13,737 nt of DNA, taken from assembly GCA_003505715.1 (NCBI GenBank), contig DNXU01000063.1, forward strand, positions 6,146 to 19,882, given 5' to 3'. Position numbers and translations under genes: made by a program. Below the pieces are notes generated by a model. It saw nothing but the letters and a program-made list of their open reading frames with translations, was not told the origin of the DNA and made no database searches. Below are positions 8,124 through 13,737 of this stretch, piece after piece. Each line of letters begins with the position of its first letter. Position 1 is the stretch's first letter. Source of the stretch: Cyanobacteria bacterium UBA8803. Its GTDB lineage: Bacteria; Cyanobacteriota; Cyanobacteriia; Cyanobacteriales; Coleofasciculaceae.

Positions 8124-8151
8124 GGCATAGTTGCCTATGCCCTCTTTTTTT
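8124..8151 (+). terminator. Rho-independent terminator after tetR
   Basis: GGCATAG (8124-8130) and CTATGCC (8135-8141) form a perfect 7-bp stem around TTGC, followed by CTC and seven Ts (8145-8151). It begins 5 bp after the tetR stop. It separates tetR from the next reading frame, which must have its own promoter. Confidence 0.88.
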
Positions 8152-8156
8152 AAACT

Positions 8157-8184
8157 CTTATTTACCTACTAGAAGGTAAATAAG
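8157..8184. promoter_or_regulatory. 28-bp palindromic operator, likely for the TetR protein
   Basis: CTTATTTACCT (8157-8167) and AGGTAAATAAG (8174-8184) are exact reverse complements. The six bases between them contain the palindromic CTAG, so 26 of 28 positions are symmetric with no real loop, which suits a dimeric DNA-binding protein. It lies 25 bp before the start of the truncated oxidoreductase gene. The inner CCTA-N5-AGG is shared with the palindrome ahead of tetR. Assignment to this TetR protein is inference. Confidence 0.65.
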
Positions 8185-8208
8185 ACTTTGAATAATGGAG
8201 ACTAAATT

Positions 8209-8278
8209 ATGGCAACCATCGGAATTCTGGGTACTGGCAGAATGGGCATTCGCCTAGCCCTGCTGTTTGCAAACTTAG
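8209..8278 (+). pseudogene. Truncated NADP/F420-type oxidoreductase gene (first 23 codons)
   Basis: A good ribosome site (GGAG, 8197-8200, 8-nt spacing) leads to an ATG and the peptide MATIGILGTGRMGIRLALLF, the start of a Rossmann domain with GxGxxG at residues 8-13. It resembles the N-terminus of the NADPH-dependent F420 reductase / NAD(P)-binding oxidoreductase family, whose members usually exceed 180 aa. After about residue 23 the likeness stops: the next codons come from an unrelated sequence and then run antisense through the HEAT gene to a stop at 8449-8451. The gene is therefore broken at about 8278. Its position behind the operator marks it as the former target of the TetR protein. 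Confidence 0.75.
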
Positions 8279-8301
8279 TTGACACTCTCCGGCCTAAAGG
8301 T
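8279..8301. mobile_element. Possible remnant of an IS200/IS605-type end
   Basis: The sequence GACACTCTCCGGCCTAAAGG at the break point of the oxidoreductase gene resembles, from memory, the left half of the hairpin that closes many cyanobacterial IS200/IS605 elements, in which a CCGG-type second half and ATTC follow. Here only the left half is present and then the 3' end of the HEAT gene begins. No transposase gene remains in the window. The match rests on recollection only. Confidence 0.3.
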
Positions 8302-8302
8302 T

Positions 8303-8917
8303 TCACGGAACTAACTCGAGTATTTCTATTGCCGTTTGTGCCGCCTGTCTTACATAAGGGTGAGAGTCTACTAAAAGCTCATGTAATTCGGGAATCGCTG
8401 CTACTGCGTCCAAATCACCCAGCTCATCAGCTGCATTTTCTCGCACAATAAAATGTGGGTCTTTTAGAGCTTTTAATAGTAAAGGTAGCGCCCTATCTGG
8501 ATGTAAACGCGCCATAAACCGCAACACACTACCTCTTACATAAGGAGATGGATGTTCACGTAAAGCTAAAACTTGGTCTAGAGTATCTTTTTCACCTAAT
8601 CTAGATAGACCATCAATTGCTGAAGAAATAACCATCGGTCGAGAATCCTGAAGATAGGTGAGGAGTAACTCGCTTAATCGAAGATATTTTGCTGGAGTTT
8701 CAGTAAGGGCAAAGAGAATACCTGCCAACCTATCCGAATCTGCTTTTTTGATTTGATCTAGCAAAAATACGATACCTTTCTCACCCTGTTTGGCGATTAG
8801 GAGCGCTAATTCGGAACGATACAAAGGCAGCTCATCCTCTTGCTCAAGAAGCGGTTTTTGAAACTGATCGATCAGTTCTTCCAAAGTGAGATTGTCAAAT
8901 TCTGGATAAAAACTCAT
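8303..8917 (-). CDS. HEAT-repeat protein
   Basis: The 204-aa protein is mostly paired helices. HEAT-like (PBS-lyase type) repeats span about residues 85-200. The clearest units are SPYVRGSVLRFMARL, DPHFIVRENAADELGDL and SHPYVRQAAQTAIEIL, each with the usual turn of Asp/Ser/His, Pro and VR. The N-terminal 80 residues (EFDNLTLEELIDQF) are also helical and acidic. Such proteins are scaffolds or lyase-like partners, or immunity proteins; no catalytic site is visible. There is no signal peptide. A ribosome site (AAGGA) lies 8 nt before ATG 8917. Debris of another frame ends 27 bp upstream on the same strand, so it may once have been the second gene of a pair. It converges on the broken oxidoreductase gene. 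Confidence 0.85.
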   Translation of the reverse strand: MSFYPEFDNLTLEELIDQFQKPLLEQEDELPLYRSELALLIAKQGEKGIVFLLDQIKKADSDRLAGILFALTETPAKYLRLSELLLTYLQDSRPMVISSAIDGLSRLGEKDTLDQVLALREHPSPYVRGSVLRFMARLHPDRALPLLLKALKDPHFIVRENAADELGDLDAVAAIPELHELLVDSHPYVRQAAQTAIEILELVP

Positions 8918-8944
8918 CTTTTCTATCCTTAAAATTAGACTAGC

Positions 8945-9060
8945 CTACATCCCACACAGTTTACGAATCTCTTCAAGAGTCATGTCACCGAAAGTTCCCT
9001 AACTACCTCTTCACCATAATCGTTCCACCACTTAATGGTGAGCGCCCCAGCCGTGACAAT
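8945..9060 (-). pseudogene. C-terminal remnant of an unrecognised gene, frameshifted
   Basis: On the minus strand, bases 9060 to about 8990 encode LTIKWWNDYGEEVVREL before drifting to a stop. One frame over, the sequence continues as FGDMTLEEIRKLCGM and ends at TAG 8945-8947. Adding one T in the CTTTCGG run near 8990 would join them into a single well-formed tail. The stretch lies 27 bp upstream of the HEAT gene, on the same strand, as expected for the upstream gene of a pair. A TAG stop closes the frame just upstream of 9060, next to the 9070-9088 repeat, so the body of the gene is lost. I do not recognise the family. Confidence 0.45.
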
Positions 9061-9166
9061 CTATCGACACAACCGGACACGATATCACTAATAATCAAGA
9101 GCCTGATTTTCGGTTAGTCAATGAGGGCAAGAATGACCATTTACGTCACGCGCTGGATTACTGAAT
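9057..9166 (+). other. Possible coding debris, plus strand
   Basis: One plus-strand frame reads IDTTGHDITNNQEPDF followed by RLVNEGKNDHLRHALDY and stops at 9164-9166. The second part looks protein-like, and I considered a C-terminal tail of a phage- or nuclease-type gene. It is only about 36 codons with no start codon or ribosome site, and it overlaps the 9070-9088 repeat, so it may be chance. The 8918-9234 stretch holds nothing else convincing apart from the minus-strand remnant and the C/G-rich hairpin repeat. Confidence 0.2.
9070..9088. repeat. 19-nt sequence, inverted relative of 7320-7338
   Basis: In reverse complement this reads GTGATATCGTGTCCGGTTG, matching GTAATATCATGTCCGGTTG at 7320-7338 in 17 of 19 positions, with both differences transitions. 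The two copies face each other across tetR, the broken oxidoreductase and the HEAT gene. A match of this quality is expected about once by chance in a window this size, so its meaning rests on position and on my recollection that ATATCATGTCCGGTT is a recurrent cyanobacterial intergenic sequence. Confidence 0.45.
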
Positions 9167-9184
9167 CGGTGTTCTAGAGTTTTT

Positions 9185-9229
9185 CTCCCCCTCTCCCAAA
9201 GTTGGGAGAGGGGGTAGGGGGGTGAGGGC
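9185..9229. repeat. C/G-rich hairpin repeat
   Basis: CCCCCTCTCCCAA (9187-9199) and TTGGGAGAGGGGG (9202-9214) are exact 13-base complements with AG between them, followed by TAGGGGGGTGAGGGC. This is a familiar interspersed repeat; on the minus strand it translates as PHPPTPSPNFGRGGE, a common artefact in predicted proteins. It lies 6 bp after the end of the Uma2 gene and could end that transcript, though on the minus strand GAGAAAAA follows, not a T-run. Confidence 0.8.
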
Positions 9230-9234
9230 GAAGA

Positions 9235-10092
9235 CTAAATTTGATCGGGATCAAAACCCTGGCTTTGCAAAAAGTCAGCCAAGCGCTTTGCCCGCTGGCG
9301 TTCCTCCTCTGCCCGTTGCTCGGCTTCCTCTGCCCGTTGACGTTCTTCCTCTGCCCGTTGCTCGGCTTCCTCTGCCCGCTGTGCCAGTTCATAGGCAGTC
9401 AGTAACCGTTCCCCCGTTTGAGCATCTTCCAACACCAAACGCCCTTCCTGCAAACTGATCCACAATCCGGTAACATCAGAGATAATGCGACCCTCATCAT
9501 CGGGAGTAATGGGTTGGTAAGATCCCGGCGCAACCAAACGGTAACCAATCACCTCTTCCAAAATTTGCCCACGATATTTACGCCGATCCACAATCAGGTA
9601 TTCTTGTACCTGCGCTTGGGCATAGTGCAAGACTTTGGTTTCTCGATCTGTTTTGCGGTAACGGGGAGAAACAACCTCCAGAATAAACCCTGGCCGCACG
9701 CCTTCATCTGCCACGACAAATTCGGAGCGATCTTGATCTTTGTTATGCAGCCCAAAGGCCACAAAGGCATCCGGGCAGTGATCCCCCAAATCAATATCCC
9801 ATTTAATCAGTAAATCCCCAAACACCCCAACATCAGACTGGTGGCTAAACCACCGGGTTAACATATCTTTGGCATCGCTGACAATTCGACCGTGAAAGGT
9901 GTTATTCGGCAAGTGATATCCCTCTTTCGGATGCAAGAATTCTGCTTCTGTGAGCGGAGTCCAGACGATCTCAATAGTACCGTTAGGTTGGGTGACGATT
10001 TCTTCGCGCCAACCGCATTCAGCATATTCTTCGGAGAGGGTTTGAGGGGCGTTTACTCCCTGTTCCTGAAGGGGAATCGTTGCTGGCGTCAT
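9235..10092 (-). CDS. Uma2 family (DUF820) putative endonuclease with C-terminal coiled coil
   Basis: The 285-aa protein has the DUF820/Uma2 core, a PD-(D/E)XK-like fold greatly expanded in cyanobacteria and predicted, but mostly not shown, to be a nuclease. Core motifs are GDHCPDAFVAF with D108 (103-113), GFILEVVSPRYRKTDRETK with E139, D149 and K153 (135-153), and QEYLIVDRR (163-171). After the core, residues 237-270 form a charged coiled coil made of AEEAEQR and AEEERQR heptads, encoded by a 42-bp tandem repeat. The C-terminal LADFLQSQGFDPDQI is a common ending in this family. The coiled coil may serve oligomerisation. AAGG close to ATG 10092 is a weak ribosome site. The 205-bp gap to the CHAT gene argues against a shared operon. 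Confidence 0.88.
   Translation of the reverse strand: MTPATIPLQEQGVNAPQTLSEEYAECGWREEIVTQPNGTIEIVWTPLTEAEFLHPKEGYHLPNNTFHGRIVSDAKDMLTRWFSHQSDVGVFGDLLIKWDIDLGDHCPDAFVAFGLHNKDQDRSEFVVADEGVRPGFILEVVSPRYRKTDRETKVLHYAQAQVQEYLIVDRRKYRGQILEEVIGYRLVAPGSYQPITPDDEGRIISDVTGLWISLQEGRLVLEDAQTGERLLTAYELAQRAEEAEQRAEEERQRAEEAEQRAEEERQRAKRLADFLQSQGFDPDQI
9306..9389. repeat. 42-bp tandem repeat inside the Uma2 gene
   Basis: A 42-bp unit starting CCTCTGCCCGTTGCTCGGCT at 9306 is repeated at 9348. Each unit is two diverged 21-bp halves, and a further half-unit lies at about 9285-9305. Each 21-bp half encodes one coiled-coil heptad, so unit gain or loss would change the coiled-coil length without a frameshift. 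Confidence 0.85.
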
Positions 10093-10267
10093 AACCTTGC
10101 TCGCAGTGCTTCTTTTATTTATGCTACAGCATATTTAAACCTATGCTTGCACTCTCAATATAACACTGCTCAATTGGGTAGAACGGCTCTAAAGTCCGAC
10201 TACCTTCTTGGCATTCTTTGCGGTTAACTTCAGGTTCCTTGGCGTTTAAAAAAAAGCATGTTCTACT

Positions 10268-10298
10268 CCTTCATCCCTCATCCTTCATCCCTCATCCC
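10268..10298. repeat. CCTTCAT/CCCTCAT heptad array after the CHAT gene
   Basis: Four alternating heptads, CCTTCAT, CCCTCAT, CCTTCAT and CCCTCAT (10268-10295), end 2 bp before the stop codon of the TPR-CHAT gene (minus strand). A run of eight As at about 10249-10256 gives a T-run downstream of the gene in its own direction, but no stem precedes it. The rest of the 205-bp gap to the Uma2 gene holds TTCTTTGCGGTTAACTTC, resembling common cyanobacterial intergenic debris. Confidence 0.75.
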
Positions 10299-12706
10299 TA
10301 CCAAGGATTACCAATCATCATAAAAGCACTCCAATAGTAAGGATGGGAGAACTTTTTATCTCCCAGTTTGGCTAACTCTGGCGGTAAAGGAAAGCGCTCG
10401 TTTTCTACCACCAACTGTCCCCCCTCAATACGTACATCACCTCGAATCATGGCCACTTGTGCCTGCCGTAGTGCTTCTGCTTTCACCGGAACTTCCTTCA
10501 ATTTCTTATAAAAAGTCGTCATCAGCGCCAGCGTTCCCTCATCGCTGACGTACCAAAGACTTCCCATCGCAGATTTAACACCCGCTTTTACTGCCAATCC
10601 CGCAAAACCTAACTCTGCCTCCTCATTCCCTAACGCCGTGCGGCAAGCACTCAACACTAACAAATCCACTGGCGGACTATCCAACTGCAACTGGCGAATT
10701 TGGTCAAGTCCCAGCTTCGTACCACCCCATAACTCAATGTAGGAGTTATTAGGTTGACCTGGTCGGAATTCCGCATGGGTGGCAAAATGAACGAGACCAA
10801 AGGGTTCTCTTTGCCTAGCTCTTTTAAGAGTTTCCACGGTAAACTCTTCGTTGAGATAAGATTCCCCTTGCCAAATTCGATTAGCGATCGCATCCAACTC
10901 TACAGGAACGGCAGGCAAGGGTTTTTTGTCCGGAAATTCTTGAGCGCCCATAGCTAAAACTTGGGCGTTCCGCAAGTTCCCGTAGCGGGTATCGGTCAGA
11001 GCTAAACTAGGCATAATCCCAAGGCTGTAACGTTCCGCGAGAAACCCTTTGCCGTCATGGAGTGCTGCTAGGGGTAAGGAACGCAAACTCTTATCCATTA
11101 AGAAGGTAAGATTATCGATCTGTTGGAGTTGAACCACGTCCTCTAAGGGAGCAATTAGCCATTGGTAAAGCTTTTGAGCGGGTTCCAGGTAACCATTAGG
11201 ATTGCGGACATTTGTAACATTACTAAAAAATTGATCGGCCATTTCGCGAATTTGCGATCGCGTAGCTGTTTCTATTCGCCTGCGTATAGTTCTGCCGTCA
11301 GCAGTGACTAATACTAATTCCACCGGATCTTCGTCTGTTTCCGTTTGGTTCCGGGATGGCGATCGCTGGCTAATCTCAGCTTTCAGGGATTTCACACCAG
11401 CAGGTACGCTTTTTTCTGCCGGGGTGGTTGGCATAAAATAGGAATAGACCAGAGCGGGTTTGGCACGGGTAGTGCGCTCGATCTCGTGCAAGGCCGAAAG
11501 AGTGTCAGAAAGGGTTTTAATTCTAGTACCGCTGATGCCTAAATACTTTTCAAAGGCACGGGTTAAACGACTCTCCTGTTGGGCAATCTGTTGAAAGATT
11601 TGCATTTCCGCATTAAAAGCGCCTAAACCCGGTTCAAAAGATGGGGGTTTTCTGGCTGCCAACTCCCGTTCTAAACGCTGACGTTCGGCTTGCAAAGCTG
11701 CAATTTGCTCTGTTTCTATCTGACTTTGTTGGCGCAGGTTAACCAGTCTTTCTTCGGCAGCACTAATCTCCCGACGGAGGGTGGCGAGTCTTTGAGCCGA
11801 GAGTCTCACCTCAGTTTGAGAGTCTTCCCCCGTTTTGAGAAGAGCCAGCAATCCGGTAATATCAACATCGTTAGGCTCTAAGCTAGCAGCTCTTTCAAAA
11901 GAAGCGATCGCTTGTTGGTCGCGGTTTAAGCGATAAAGGGCAAATCCCCGCCGTTTCCAAGCTAAGGCATTATTAGCATCAAGTTGAATGGCACGGTCGT
12001 AATTGGCGATCGCCTCTTCATAGCGACTAAGTTGGTAAAGAGCGGTGCCTCGGTCAATCCAAAGTGTAGCAGTATTGGGCTGAACCGAGAGTAATTGGTC
12101 GTAGGAGGCGATCGCTTCTTCATACTGTTGCAGATCATACAGCAACACATCAGCTATACGTTTGGGAATAATCACTCTAACTAGCTGTTGTTCGTAATCT
12201 GACTGAGTTTGAACCGATAATGCCTGCCGCCACGAGCGAATTGATGCCTCGTATTGTTGTAGTTGGTATAAAGTATTACCTTGCTCGAACCAAGCTAAGA
12301 GATAATCTGGCTCGATTTGGAGCGCTGCTTGGTAGGATGCGATCGCAGTTTCGTACTGTCCCAAGTTTTTGAAACTATTGCCGCGCCAATACCAAGCTAA
12401 GAAGGAATTAGGTTGGAGTTTGAGGATTTGGTCAAACAGGGCGATCGCTTCGTTATACTGCCCAAGCCCTAGCAACTCAGTAGCTTGTTGCCACAATTGA
12501 TCTAGGTTACTTCCTTGGGCAGTGAAGTTTTGCCAATGAGGGATATCGACGCGCCATCGACTTTCCCCAGGGTGGGATGAGGAATGAAGAGCCTCCCTAT
12601 TAATCCTATAAGCTTGAATACTGAGGGTTTGAGCGTTAACACTAGCTATTCCTGATGCCATTAAAGTAGCTAGAGCTGCTCCTATCTGAAACGGAAAGTT
12701 TTTCAT
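10298..12706 (-). CDS. Exported TPR-CHAT domain protein
   Basis: The 802-aa protein starts with a signal peptide (MKNFPF, hydrophobic to about 22, cleavage near SVNAQ, residue 26), so it should act outside the cytoplasm. Residues about 70-285 hold five clear TPRs (EAIAL 86, TAIAS 120, EAIAS 197, EAIAN 231, QAIAS 265) with a degenerate one near 153 (EASIR) and a 9-residue insertion. A coiled coil follows (about 300-350). The C-terminal CHAT domain, a caspase-like fold, spans about 510-802 with a putative His-Cys dyad: H644 in HFATHAEF and C688 in LVLSACRTALG. TPR-CHAT proteins of this layout are abundant in filamentous cyanobacteria; most are uncharacterised, though CHAT proteases act in some defence systems. 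No ribosome site is visible before ATG 12706. aroE lies 112 bp upstream on the same strand, with a heptad repeat between. Confidence 0.92.
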   Translation of the reverse strand: MKNFPFQIGAALATLMASGIASVNAQTLSIQAYRINREALHSSSHPGESRWRVDIPHWQNFTAQGSNLDQLWQQATELLGLGQYNEAIALFDQILKLQPNSFLAWYWRGNSFKNLGQYETAIASYQAALQIEPDYLLAWFEQGNTLYQLQQYEASIRSWRQALSVQTQSDYEQQLVRVIIPKRIADVLLYDLQQYEEAIASYDQLLSVQPNTATLWIDRGTALYQLSRYEEAIANYDRAIQLDANNALAWKRRGFALYRLNRDQQAIASFERAASLEPNDVDITGLLALLKTGEDSQTEVRLSAQRLATLRREISAAEERLVNLRQQSQIETEQIAALQAERQRLERELAARKPPSFEPGLGAFNAEMQIFQQIAQQESRLTRAFEKYLGISGTRIKTLSDTLSALHEIERTTRAKPALVYSYFMPTTPAEKSVPAGVKSLKAEISQRSPSRNQTETDEDPVELVLVTADGRTIRRRIETATRSQIREMADQFFSNVTNVRNPNGYLEPAQKLYQWLIAPLEDVVQLQQIDNLTFLMDKSLRSLPLAALHDGKGFLAERYSLGIMPSLALTDTRYGNLRNAQVLAMGAQEFPDKKPLPAVPVELDAIANRIWQGESYLNEEFTVETLKRARQREPFGLVHFATHAEFRPGQPNNSYIELWGGTKLGLDQIRQLQLDSPPVDLLVLSACRTALGNEEAELGFAGLAVKAGVKSAMGSLWYVSDEGTLALMTTFYKKLKEVPVKAEALRQAQVAMIRGDVRIEGGQLVVENERFPLPPELAKLGDKKFSHPYYWSAFMMIGNPW

Positions 12707-12718
12707 TTAAAAATCGAG

Positions 12719-12735
12719 AATTGAAAATTGAAAAT
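12719..12735. repeat. Short AATTGAA heptad repeat before the CHAT gene
   Basis: Two exact copies of AATTGAA (12719-12732) plus part of a third lie 12 bp upstream of the CHAT start (minus strand). The TTGAAAATTGAAAAT type of array is common in cyanobacterial intergenic DNA. It sits where the CHAT ribosome site or promoter would be expected. Confidence 0.6.
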
Positions 12736-12818
12736 ACGACGTTGTATAGGGGCAGGTTTAGCCTTGGAAGTCAGCCTCTTCTCAAGAACTTTTGCCCAAA
12801 ACCCGCCCTGACTTTTAC

Positions 12819-13697
12819 TCAGGCTTGAGGCGATAACCCTAAATGCTGCTGCAACGAGCGTCGCATAATATCTACTGGCGGTGTTTGCCCCAACCAAATT
12901 TCCAAAGCCGCTGCCCCCTGTTGCACTAGCATTTCCAAACCATCAATCGCGATCGCACCCTGTTGTGCTGCTTGTTGTAGAAACTGCGTGGGGTTGGGAG
13001 TGTAAATTAGGTCATAGGCGATCGCTCCCTCGGTTAACTTTTGCATCACCTCTACATCTACAGGAGACTCCTCAATCTTAGGAGACATACCCACAGGAGT
13101 AGTATTCACCAATAAGTTAGCCTGGGATATTAGTTGAGGCAATCGTTCCCAAGGATGAACCTTGAGAGTTACTTTGACCGGACTACTAACCCAACTTTCT
13201 TGAAATTCTGTTAACTTTTGTTGGTTGCGGCCCAAGACATGAATATTGCGGCACCCTAACTCATAACAACCTACTACTACAGCACGAGCCGCCCCCCCAC
13301 ATCCTAAAATAACGGCTGTAGTTTTGCTCCAATCGCGGTTTTGAGCCTGCAATGGGGCGATAAAACCAGCAACATCAGTATTAGTACCGCGCCATCCGGG
13401 ATCGGTACGCCAAACTGTATTCACTGCTCCTACCGATCTAGCTATATCGGAGACTTCGGATAACAGGGGAATAATTGCTTGCTTATGGGGAATAGTAATG
13501 CTGAATCCGTCCACACCAATAGCAGCAAAACCCGCGATCGCCACCTCTAACTCTTCCTTTCTAATATGAAACGGCAGGTAGACATAATCAACACCCAAAT
13601 GAGCGATCGCGGCGTTGTGCATCACAGGTGATAAAGAATGCTCAATTGGATCGCCAATTACGCCAAGTAGTTTCGTTTTCCCTGTAATTTGCAGCAT
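12819..13697 (-). CDS. aroE: Shikimate dehydrogenase (NADP+)
   Basis: AroE reduces 3-dehydroshikimate to shikimate with NADPH in the aromatic amino acid pathway. The 292-aa product has the N-terminal substrate domain with GVIGDPIEHSLSPVMHN (12-28), the catalytic lysine K72 in SITIPHK and D108 in GTNTDVAGF. The Rossmann domain follows, with GCGGAARA (132-139), VLGRNQQK (154-161) and NTTPVGM (198-204), then YDLIYTP (228-234) and DGLEMLVQQGAAALEIWLG near the end. All are standard for AroE and the length is normal. ATG 13697 is chosen; an in-frame TTG two codons earlier (13703) is possible. Octad repeats begin 13 bp upstream, which leaves little room for a promoter unless it is beyond the window. 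Confidence 0.96.
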   Translation of the reverse strand: MLQITGKTKLLGVIGDPIEHSLSPVMHNAAIAHLGVDYVYLPFHIRKEELEVAIAGFAAIGVDGFSITIPHKQAIIPLLSEVSDIARSVGAVNTVWRTDPGWRGTNTDVAGFIAPLQAQNRDWSKTTAVILGCGGAARAVVVGCYELGCRNIHVLGRNQQKLTEFQESWVSSPVKVTLKVHPWERLPQLISQANLLVNTTPVGMSPKIEESPVDVEVMQKLTEGAIAYDLIYTPNPTQFLQQAAQQGAIAIDGLEMLVQQGAAALEIWLGQTPPVDIMRRSLQQHLGLSPQA

Positions 13698-13709
13698 TTT
13701 CAATAGGTT

Positions 13710-13737
13710 GAGGAGGTGAGGAGGTGAGGGAGTGAGG
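13710..13737. repeat. GAGGAGGT octad array (cut by window edge)
   Basis: Two exact GAGGAGGT octads, one GAGGGAGT and a partial unit run to the end of the window. The same octad occurs after sqdX at 4098-4121, and its inverted half there, read in reverse complement, is GAGGGAGTGAGG, identical to 13726-13737. The array lies directly upstream of aroE. Confidence 0.85.

Noticed and set aside
8303..8451. In-frame continuation of the broken oxidoreductase to 80 codons
   Set aside because: From about 8303 it is simply antisense to the HEAT gene, with no likeness to the oxidoreductase family.
9174..9392. Frame with repeated SNGQRK units and a PHPPTPSPNFGRGGE tail, and the proline/leucine-rich frame opposite it
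   Set aside because: Both are other-frame translations of the Uma2 coiled-coil repeat and of the C/G-rich hairpin repeat.
10168..10206. tRNA-like stretch (GCTCAATTGGGTAGAAC resembling a D arm)
   Set aside because: No T-arm consensus (GGTTCGAATCC), no matching acceptor stem and no proper anticodon arm could be drawn.
8303..12706. HEAT, Uma2 and TPR-CHAT as one minus-strand defence operon
   Set aside because: Gaps of more than 200-300 bp filled with repeats and debris separate them, and the CHAT protein is exported; nothing shows joint transcription.

Overview
The window looks like chromosomal DNA of a cyanobacterium, probably a filamentous one. The octamer GCGATCGC (HIP1) occurs 18 times in 13.7 kb, where roughly 0.2 copies would be expected by chance. 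The gene content fits: an adjacent sqdB-sqdX pair for the thylakoid sulfolipid SQDG, a CyaB-type GAF-GAF-PAS adenylate cyclase, a DUF2808 exported protein, a Uma2-family (DUF820) protein and an exported TPR-CHAT protein. Several gaps between genes hold arrays of 7- or 8-bp units and small palindromes, which are typical of filamentous cyanobacterial genomes. No rRNA, tRNA, CRISPR array or intact transposase gene was found.

Layout. 1-960 (+): a small unrecognised gene and a DUF2808 gene, separated by a long inverted repeat. 1005-1606: a palindromic element, then a GNAT acetyltransferase on the minus strand, divergent from sqdB. 1608-4083 (+): sqdB and sqdX, separated by an inverted pair of heptad arrays that runs into the sqdX start codon. 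4084-4542: a gene-free stretch with an octad hairpin and nested, partly competing inverted repeats, leading to the cyclase gene (4543-7185, +). 7186-8280: a heptad array, a tetR gene with two operator-like palindromes and a clear terminator, and a NADP/F420-type oxidoreductase gene broken off after 23 codons. 8279-9234: an area of decay, with a possible insertion-sequence end, a HEAT-repeat gene on the minus strand and gene debris. 9235-13697 (all minus): Uma2, TPR-CHAT and aroE.

How the genes relate. SqdB makes UDP-sulfoquinovose and SqdX transfers the sulfoquinovose to diacylglycerol, so the pair is a complete SQDG pathway. The cyclase carries the Lys/Thr purine-recognition pair and two GAF domains with NKFDE motifs, as in the cAMP-autoregulated CyaB enzymes of Anabaena. 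The TetR regulator appears to control itself and the oxidoreductase next to it, but the oxidoreductase is now only a stub. The minus-strand genes at the right end look like separate units, not one operon, because repeats fill the gaps between them.

The observations most worth following are the heptad arrays around the sqdX start, the HIP1 octamers locked to the 34-residue TPR period (102 bp) in the CHAT gene, the orphaned TetR switch, and the switch-like leader of the cyclase gene. I did not find a convincing complete new defence or mobile system.
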